A stretch of 23,768 bases of DNA from a virus. The position numbers and the translations under genes were made by a program. The stretch spans positions 1-23,768 of the IMG/VR virus record IMGVR_UViG_3300009104_000124, one strand, 5' to 3'. This document shows, piece by piece, positions 23,580 to 23,768 of this stretch. The notes beneath the pieces are model-generated. The model did not search any database and was not told where the DNA came from. It saw only the letters and a program-made list of their open reading frames with translations. Every line of letters begins with the position of its first letter. Positions within the stretch are counted from its first letter, which is position 1.

Positions 23580-23768
23580 TCGCTTAAAAAATTTTAAGAA
23601 TTTTTTGTATTTATGTTGGAAGTTTCTAAACTTACCTAACCCAACTCCAATACAATATGATATAGCAGACTATCTACAGTCAAATGAACGTAGATTAGTT
23701 ATAGAAGCCTTCAGAGGCGTTGGTAAATCTTGGATTACTTCAGCATTTGTCTGTCACCAACTTTTACT
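23572..23768 (+). CDS. Terminase large subunit, T7 gp19-like, 3'-truncated
   Basis: The first 65 residues are visible, cut by the window end. [20 protein letters not shown] matches T7 gp19 [40 protein letters not shown] matches FILQAFRGIGKSFITCAFV, where R48-G-V-G-K52-S53 is the Walker A-type ATPase motif. The product is the packaging ATPase/nuclease; the nuclease half is outside the window. ATG 23572 overlaps the small subunit stop by 8 nt, indicating translational coupling. Confidence 0.95.
   Translation, partial: [65 protein letters not shown]

Overview
This window looks like the late (structural, lysis and packaging) region of a T7-like podovirus (Autographiviridae-type). Every gene is on the + strand and tightly packed. 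The gene order follows T7: portal (gp8), scaffold (gp9), major capsid (gp10), tail tube A and B (gp11, gp12), gp13-like, gp14-, gp15- and gp16-like internal virion proteins, tail fibre (gp17), a lysis/membrane block, small terminase and large terminase (gp18, gp19). The portal is cut at the left edge and the large terminase at the right edge. The DNA is strongly AT-rich and arginine is written mostly as AGA. With an Hsp20 chaperone and LamG/SPRY/DUF7483-like tail proteins, this suggests a marine phage of a low-GC host, such as a SAR11-type pelagiphage or a relative. The host is inference; nothing in the window proves it.

Layout. 1-2170 holds portal and scaffold. 2172-2373 holds a 21-codon polylysine ORF and a structured, locally GC-richer leader with a UNCG-tetraloop hairpin. 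2374-3400 is the capsid gene and its terminator. 3401-3895 is an hsp20 gene bracketed by two near-identical G5/C4-5 hairpins with GNRA loops, so it reads as an inserted 'moron' cassette. 3924-4034 is a 36-aa single-TM peptide. 4039-14634 encodes the tail tube and the ejected core proteins; the gp16 homologue lacks the N-terminal transglycosylase domain of T7 gp16. 14690-20897 is a run of seven tail-fibre or adhesin-type proteins. 20925-23230 is a cluster of small membrane, lipoprotein and coiled-coil proteins (candidate holin and spanin-like pairs, including an apparent tandem duplication of a two-gene unit). 23258-23768 holds a small basic 'GQGR' protein that overprints the small terminase start, then the small and large terminase genes.

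How it works together. Portal, scaffold and capsid build the procapsid, with Hsp20 plausibly helping folding of capsid or host proteins. The gp11/gp12 homologues form the tail tube, and the gp14-gp16 homologues form the ejectable core. The gp17 homologue anchors at the tail, and the following lectin-like proteins probably decide receptor recognition. The membrane cluster probably executes lysis; no endolysin is visible here. The terminase pair packages DNA. Most gene junctions are stop-start (TAATG or TAATATG), so translation is probably coupled along long polycistronic messages. The clear exception is the capsid/hsp20 interval, where the terminators and structured leaders sit. No RNA polymerase, DNA replication, integrase, tRNA or CRISPR sequence is seen. 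No gene-free stretch exceeds about 140 bases.
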